A stretch of DNA of 64,000 nucleotides from Floridanema aerugineum. Lineage in GTDB: Bacteria; Cyanobacteriota; Cyanobacteriia; Cyanobacteriales; Aerosakkonemataceae. Each line of letters starts with the position of its first letter. The first letter of the stretch is position 1. Of this stretch, positions 59,677 through 64,000 are shown piece by piece. Made by a program: the position numbers and the translations under genes. Where the stretch lies: assembly GCF_041929345.1 (NCBI RefSeq), contig NZ_JBHFNQ010000256.1, positions 1 to 64,000 of the forward strand. The letters run 5' to 3'. The notes under the pieces were generated by a model. That model saw nothing but the letters and a program-made list of their open reading frames with translations, had not been told where the DNA came from and ran no database searches.

Positions 59677-62115
59677 ATGGTTAGAGCAATTCAGGAAAGA
59701 CTTTTCCAATTCGCTAAGGAACAAGCTTTAATTCTGTGGTTTGATGAAGTGGGAATTAATGATATTGCTTTAGTTGGTGGGAAAAATGCTTCTTTGGGGG
59801 AAATGATTCGGGAATTAACTGCAAAAGGAATCAATGTTCCCAGAGGTTTTGCGACTACTGCTTATGCTTATCGTCATTTTATCCAAGGCGCAGGATTAGA
59901 AGAGAAACTGCGGGAACTTTTCGCCCAGTTGGATGTGGAAGATGTGAATAGTTTACGGGAAATTGGTAAACAAGCGCGGACTTTGGTGTTAAATACTCCG
60001 TTTCCGACAGATTTGCGGAATGCTATTGCTAAAGCTTATCAGGAAATGTGTGATCGCTATGGAGAAAACACCGAAGTAGCTGTGCGTTCTTCCGCTACTG
60101 CTGAAGACTTACCCGATGCAAGTTTTGCCGGACAACAGGAAACTTACCTGAATGTACAAGGTTTGGCTAGTGTATTACAAGCTTGTCATAAATGCTTTGC
60201 TTCTTTATTTACCGATCGGGCCATTTCTTATCGTCATCAAAGAAACTTCGATCATTTTAGCATTGCCCTTTCCGTTGGCATTCAAAAAATGGTACGTTCC
60301 GACCTAGCTTCTTCCGGGGTAATGTTCACCATCGACACAGAAACAGGCTTTAAAAATGCCACCTTAATTACTGCTGCTTACGGACTAGGAGAAAATGTCG
60401 TTCAAGGTGCTGTTAACCCCGATGAATACTTGGTTTTCAAACCCACTTTAAAAGATGGACATCGCCCAATTTTAGACAAAAGATTGGGAAGTAAAGAATA
60501 CAGATTAGTTTGTGATGACGGCGGCTGCAAAGACATGAAAAATGAGCGCGTTCCTGATGTGGAACAGCGACAATTTGCCCTAGATGATGACGAGATTTTA
60601 CAACTAGCAAAATGGGCTTGCGTCATTGAAGAACACTACAGCAATGTACGCGGAACTTACAGCCCAATGGATATTGAATGGGCGAAAGATGGCATTACCA
60701 AAGAGTTATTTATTGTCCAAGCCAGACCCGAAACTGTACAATCTCAAAAAGCCGCAAATCTGATTCGCAGTTATGAGTTGAAAGCACACAGCAATATATT
60801 AGTAACTGGGCGGAGTGTTGGCGAAGCAATTGGGCAAGGAAAAGCCCGAATCATGCTAGATGTGCAGAAAATTGAATTGTTCCAACAAGGGGAAGTTTTA
60901 GTAACAGATAAAACCGACCCCGACTGGGAACCAATCATGAAAAAAGCCAGCGCCATTATTACTAATAAAGGTGGTCGTACCTGTCACGCTGCAATTATTG
61001 CGCGAGAAATGGGAATTCCGGCAATAGTCGGTTGTGGTGATGCTACGGAAGTTTTAAAAACAGGTCAAGAAATTACCGTTTCCTGTGCCGAAGGGGAAGA
61101 AGGAAGAGTTTACGAAGGTTTATTACCTTTTGAAGTCAAGGAAGTTGCTTTAGAAAATTTGCCCCAAACTCGCACGAAAATTATGATGAATGTGGGCAAC
61201 CCGGAAGAAGCTTTTCGTTTTGCATCTTTGCCTAACGATGGTGTTGGTTTAGCCCGCTTAGAATTCATCATTGCCAATCACATTAAAGCCCATCCTTTGG
61301 CTTTAATTAATTACGATAAAATCGAGGATGATGAAATTAAGGTTCCCTTAGCTAAACTGACAGCCCTTTACGAAAATAAACCTGATTACTTTGTCGATAA
61401 ATTAGCCCAAGGTGTGGGAAGAATTGCGGCTGCTTTTTATCCCAAACCTGTAGTTGTGCGGATGAGCGATTTTAAGAGTAATGAATACGCCAATCTTTTG
61501 GGCGGTCAATTGTTTGAACCGGAAGAAGAAAACCCGATGTTAAGTTGGCGGGGTGCGTCTCGTTATTGTGACCCGAAATATCAGGAAGCTTTCGCTTTGG
61601 AATGTCGGGCGATGAAACGAGTCCGGGATGAAATGGGTTTGACGAATGTGATTCTGATGATTCCTTTCTGTCGCACGCCTGCTGAAGGTCGCAAGGTGTT
61701 AGCTGAAATGGCGAAACATGGATTAGAAAGGGGTGTGAATGGGTTACAAGTTTATGTAATGTGCGAATTGCCCAGTAATGTGATTTTGGCAGATAAATTC
61801 AGCGAAGTTTTTGATGGATTTTCTATTGGTTCTAATGATTTGACTCAGTTAACTTTAGGGTTAGACCGAGATTCTGGTTTAGTTGCTCATTTGTTTGATG
61901 AAAGGGATGAAGCGGTGCGAAGAATGGTAGAATTAGCAATTACTTCTGCGAAAAAACATAACCGCAAAATTGGAATTTGTGGTCAAGCACCTAGCGATTA
62001 TCCTGAGTTTGCTCAGTTTTTGGTAGAGTTGGGAATTGATTCGATGAGTTTGAATCCTGATTCACTTTTGAAAACGCTGTTGATGGTAGCAGAAGTGGAA
62101 AAAATGCAGGAATAA
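59677..62115 (+). CDS. ppsA: Phosphoenolpyruvate synthase
   Basis: PpsA makes phosphoenolpyruvate from pyruvate and ATP, yielding AMP and phosphate. ATG 59677 has GAGGA upstream and gives 812 residues, and an earlier in-frame ATG at 59611 is less likely. The N-terminal ATP-binding domain shows 'DIALVGGKNASLGEMIRELT' and 'VAVRSSATAEDLPDASFAGQ'. The swivelling domain carries the phospho-His in 'GGRTCHAAIIAREMGIPAIV'. The C-terminal TIM barrel shows 'LPNDGVGLARLEFIIANH' and 'VYVMCELPSNVILA'. It is monocistronic with its own terminator. Confidence 0.95.
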   Translation: MVRAIQERLFQFAKEQALILWFDEVGINDIALVGGKNASLGEMIRELTAKGINVPRGFATTAYAYRHFIQGAGLEEKLRELFAQLDVEDVNSLREIGKQARTLVLNTPFPTDLRNAIAKAYQEMCDRYGENTEVAVRSSATAEDLPDASFAGQQETYLNVQGLASVLQACHKCFASLFTDRAISYRHQRNFDHFSIALSVGIQKMVRSDLASSGVMFTIDTETGFKNATLITAAYGLGENVVQGAVNPDEYLVFKPTLKDGHRPILDKRLGSKEYRLVCDDGGCKDMKNERVPDVEQRQFALDDDEILQLAKWACVIEEHYSNVRGTYSPMDIEWAKDGITKELFIVQARPETVQSQKAANLIRSYELKAHSNILVTGRSVGEAIGQGKARIMLDVQKIELFQQGEVLVTDKTDPDWEPIMKKASAIITNKGGRTCHAAIIAREMGIPAIVGCGDATEVLKTGQEITVSCAEGEEGRVYEGLLPFEVKEVALENLPQTRTKIMMNVGNPEEAFRFASLPNDGVGLARLEFIIANHIKAHPLALINYDKIEDDEIKVPLAKLTALYENKPDYFVDKLAQGVGRIAAAFYPKPVVVRMSDFKSNEYANLLGGQLFEPEEENPMLSWRGASRYCDPKYQEAFALECRAMKRVRDEMGLTNVILMIPFCRTPAEGRKVLAEMAKHGLERGVNGLQVYVMCELPSNVILADKFSEVFDGFSIGSNDLTQLTLGLDRDSGLVAHLFDERDEAVRRMVELAITSAKKHNRKIGICGQAPSDYPEFAQFLVELGIDSMSLNPDSLLKTLLMVAEVEKMQE

Positions 62116-62151
62116 AACAAGTTTTAAAGTTTGTTTGAGGACTAGAATTTT

Positions 62152-62195
62152 AATGGGGAGATTGCTGGTAGTAGTCGCCCCATTTTCTTGTTTTT
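62152..62195 (+). terminator. Intrinsic terminator of ppsA
   Basis: AATGGGG (62152-62158) pairs with CCCCATT (62178-62184) around a 19-base loop and is followed by TTCTTGTTTTT. It starts 37 bases after the ppsA stop. Confidence 0.85.
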
Positions 62196-62207
62196 ATTTC
62201 TCTTCTC

Positions 62208-63254
62208 TTAAACTCCCCGGAAACCGATCGGTTTTTCCATAGCTTCACGAGGACTGAGTTTAGCTAATTCTCGACTTGTTTTAGCTTCATGGAGGTTGCC
62301 AACAAAACCCAAAATCAACCCAATAAACAATAAACTTCCCCCTAAATATTGCGCTAAAGTAGGAACTTCTCCTAAAATCAAGAAAGCCATTATAATCGCT
62401 GCAATTGGATTAAATAAATTGGCTAAATTGAGTTCTGATGAAGTCGCATTTTTTAAACCTGCCAACCAACATAATTGACCCATGACAACAATAATCGCTG
62501 CATAGATGAGCATCCATTGCCACAGGAAAGGAGAGAAAACTTCTGCAAAATGGTTTAACCCGTAAAGCCAAATAGCTAATAGGAAAAAAATCACCGTCCC
62601 CAGAATATTACGATAAATTGTATAAATTCCCAAGGGAATCGATTGTAATTGTAGTTTACCAAAGACGGTGGAAATGGAACCAATGATAGCAGCGATCGCT
62701 ACAAAAATTTCTCCCTTGCCAATTTGAAATCCTCCCATCGTCATCATCTGCTCTGAACTTCCTAAAAAAGCAGTTACTATCACCCCAATTAAGGAGATTA
62801 AAGCACCTCCACTTGCCCAAAAGTTAACCCGTGAATTTAACAGCCAAACACTCAATACAAGGGTTAAAATTGGTTCGATGCGCCCAATTATAACGATATT
62901 GGTAACGTTTGTTTGTTCTAGGGCGGCAAAAATTAGCGCGGGTGCGATCGCTCCTGATAAAATACCTGTAATCGTTAAACTAATCCAATCTTTACGAGTC
63001 AAATTTTTGAGAATATGCGGTTGCCAATCTTTATAAAAAATTAGAGTCATTAAACCCAAAGCGCAAATATTACCCACAAATAAAACATTGCAAAGTGAGA
63101 TCGGATTTCTGCCATTAATAGCATGATTTTCGCCAATTTCAACTATTTTCCGAGTGACTGAATTAGAAGCTGCAAAAATCAAAACAGCAATCCCAAGATA
63201 TATTGGGCTAGGGACTCTAATTAAAATGTTATAGATTTTATTGGCAACTTTCAT
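62208..63254 (-). CDS. EamA/DMT superfamily transporter
   Basis: This 348-residue inner-membrane protein has about ten helices arranged as two EamA halves (about 15-150 and 175-315). Marks include 'AIAPALIFAALEQTNVTNIV', 'LTLVLSVWLLNSRVNFWASG' and 'NLFNPIAAIIMAFLILGEVP'. Members export amino acids, nucleosides or other metabolites, and the substrate here is unknown. Its start is eight bases after the cupin gene stop on the same strand, suggesting an operon. Confidence 0.88.
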   Translation of the reverse strand: MKVANKIYNILIRVPSPIYLGIAVLIFAASNSVTRKIVEIGENHAINGRNPISLCNVLFVGNICALGLMTLIFYKDWQPHILKNLTRKDWISLTITGILSGAIAPALIFAALEQTNVTNIVIIGRIEPILTLVLSVWLLNSRVNFWASGGALISLIGVIVTAFLGSSEQMMTMGGFQIGKGEIFVAIAAIIGSISTVFGKLQLQSIPLGIYTIYRNILGTVIFFLLAIWLYGLNHFAEVFSPFLWQWMLIYAAIIVVMGQLCWLAGLKNATSSELNLANLFNPIAAIIMAFLILGEVPTLAQYLGGSLLFIGLILGFVGNLHEAKTSRELAKLSPREAMEKPIGFRGV

Positions 63255-63262
63255 GCTGTTAA

Positions 63263-63616
63263 TTAAGGTGATGCTATTTGATAGCCAATTTGGGGAGCAG
63301 AATAAATGGAGACAAACACAGCATCTTCATTATTTTCATTCACCGCCCCATGAATCTGGTTTTTTTCCGCTATAGCGACTTCACCAGCATTCAAGCTTTG
63401 GCTTTGATTATTACCTAAATAATAGGTCAAAGTGCCTCGAAGCACTACCCAAGTATCTTGTCCATTGGGGTGAGAATGAGCTTGTACAATTTGTCCAGGC
63501 TTGACTCCCCAAATAGCGATACTAGAATTTTCAGTCTGAATAATTTCAGTCACCGTAGCGGCTTCTTCGGAGAAACGCACATGAGCTTCTAGGGCAAAAA
63601 TTCTGGGGTTGAGCAT
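63263..63616 (-). CDS. Cupin domain protein
   Basis: This 117-residue single-domain cupin shows motif 1 'GQIVQAHSHPNGQDTWVVLR' (metal His-x-His, with Asp in place of the usual Glu) and motif 2 'GEVAIAEKNQIHGAVNE'. Such small cupins bind a metal and act as isomerases, dioxygenases or sensors. It lies between the DMT transporter and DUF4079 genes on the same strand, spaced by 8 and 15 bases. Function is not evident. Confidence 0.88.
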   Translation of the reverse strand: MLNPRIFALEAHVRFSEEAATVTEIIQTENSSIAIWGVKPGQIVQAHSHPNGQDTWVVLRGTLTYYLGNNQSQSLNAGEVAIAEKNQIHGAVNENNEDAVFVSIYSAPQIGYQIASP

Positions 63617-63631
63617 TTTTTAATTACCATT

Positions 63632-64000
63632 TTATTTAAGTTGAGGACAAGTTTTGTTAGTAAAATCACATTTATAGATATATTGCTGTTGCCAATGAAG
63701 GGGAATCTCTAGTAAATCCCTTGCACCAGTGATTCCTTGACCGATAAACAGCAGTAGAGCAAAACAATTAAGAATTATATGAACGGTGCGCCAGCGATTT
63801 TGTCTATCCTGATAAATATCTTGGACGATCGCCACTGAAAAAACCATCAATAAAGCAGCTATTATACCATAATAAAAATGCGAAATAAACCATTCATTAT
63901 CCCGCCGAAATATTTCTGGCTGAAAGCCTAAAATAATCAGTCCCATGCCCGTGAAACTGGCAAAAATACCCCGCCCTAGTTTCCCCTTTGCTTTAAAAAC
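63632..64000 (-). CDS. DUF4079-like membrane protein, partial
   Basis: The reading frame stays open to the right edge of the window, upstream of an internal ATG at 63946 ('GRGIFASFTGMGLIILGFQP'), so the start lies outside. The visible part has three membrane helices ('FYYGIIAALLMVFSVAIVQD', 'TVHIILNCFALLLFIGQG'). This resembles the C-terminal half of DUF4079, a cyanobacterial and plastid family of unknown function. It begins the operon with the cupin and transporter genes. Confidence 0.75.
   Translation of the reverse strand, partial: VFKAKGKLGRGIFASFTGMGLIILGFQPEIFRRDNEWFISHFYYGIIAALLMVFSVAIVQDIYQDRQNRWRTVHIILNCFALLLFIGQGITGARDLLEIPLHWQQQYIYKCDFTNKTCPQLK

Overview
The window reads as a stretch of cyanobacterial chromosome, most likely from a filamentous, Oscillatoria-like species. 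The evidence is the very frequent HIP1 octamer GCGATCGC, several dispersed repeat families typical of cyanobacteria, and genes characteristic of the phylum: an lrtA-type hibernation factor with a long leader, MntCAB, DUF1802, DUF4079, PEP-CTERM, and a type I exporter with a cyclic-nucleotide-binding-like N-terminus. No tRNA, rRNA, CRISPR array or complete insertion sequence was seen.

Region 1 (0-19.9 kb) concerns cell surface and export. A three-domain glycosyltransferase/methyltransferase (minus strand) lies beside the wreck of a methyltransferase gene. Then come a parvulin isomerase, a HlyB-like ABC exporter and a HlyD adaptor, a compact type I secretion set. A polysaccharide operon follows: two large GT-C-like membrane proteins that share a C-terminal domain, a detached remnant of that domain, rfbC-rfbD-rfbA (no rfbB) and two glycosyltransferases. 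A formylglycine-generating-enzyme-like protein closes the region.

Region 2 (19.9-27.9 kb) looks like a defence and repair neighbourhood. It holds a frameshifted DUF559 nuclease gene bracketed by inverted repeats, a three-gene operon with a MotA/TolQ-like and a MotB/OmpA-like pair resembling ZorA/ZorB of the Zorya anti-phage system, a Uma2-type nuclease, an XPB helicase overlapping its DUF790 (Bax1-like) partner, an unknown two-gene operon, and a frameshifted small antitoxin-like gene.

Region 3 (27.9-48.8 kb) is mostly housekeeping and transport: an osmoprotectant ABC transporter without its permease, DUF1802, lipB, the hibernation factor, a glycosyltransferase, an MFS transporter, recO, deoC, an orphan C5 cytosine methyltransferase, MntC/MntA/MntB manganese transport, a PEP-CTERM protein and a large acyl-CoA synthetase/acetyltransferase. 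At 32.06 kb two convergent genes (aldo/keto reductase and endonuclease/exonuclease/phosphatase) are both cut off at the same point, a clear deletion or rearrangement scar.

Region 4 (49.5-59.3 kb) is accessory and toxin-rich: a UPF0175/DUF3368 toxin-antitoxin pair, a small gene overlapping an HNH nuclease, a papain-fold toxin fragment with a probable immunity gene, an unknown 505-residue protein with a pattern like MACPF/CDC pore formers, a GH13 amylase-like enzyme, an NB-ARC ATPase and a DUF433/DUF5615 pair whose toxin is frameshifted. Two near-identical 45-bp direct repeats bracket the first part of this island. The window ends with ppsA, a drug/metabolite-type exporter, a cupin protein and a DUF4079 gene that runs off the right edge.

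The strongest candidates for something undescribed are the ZorA/ZorB-like operon with its small first gene (20.6-23.1 kb) and the putative pore former at 52.8-54.3 kb.
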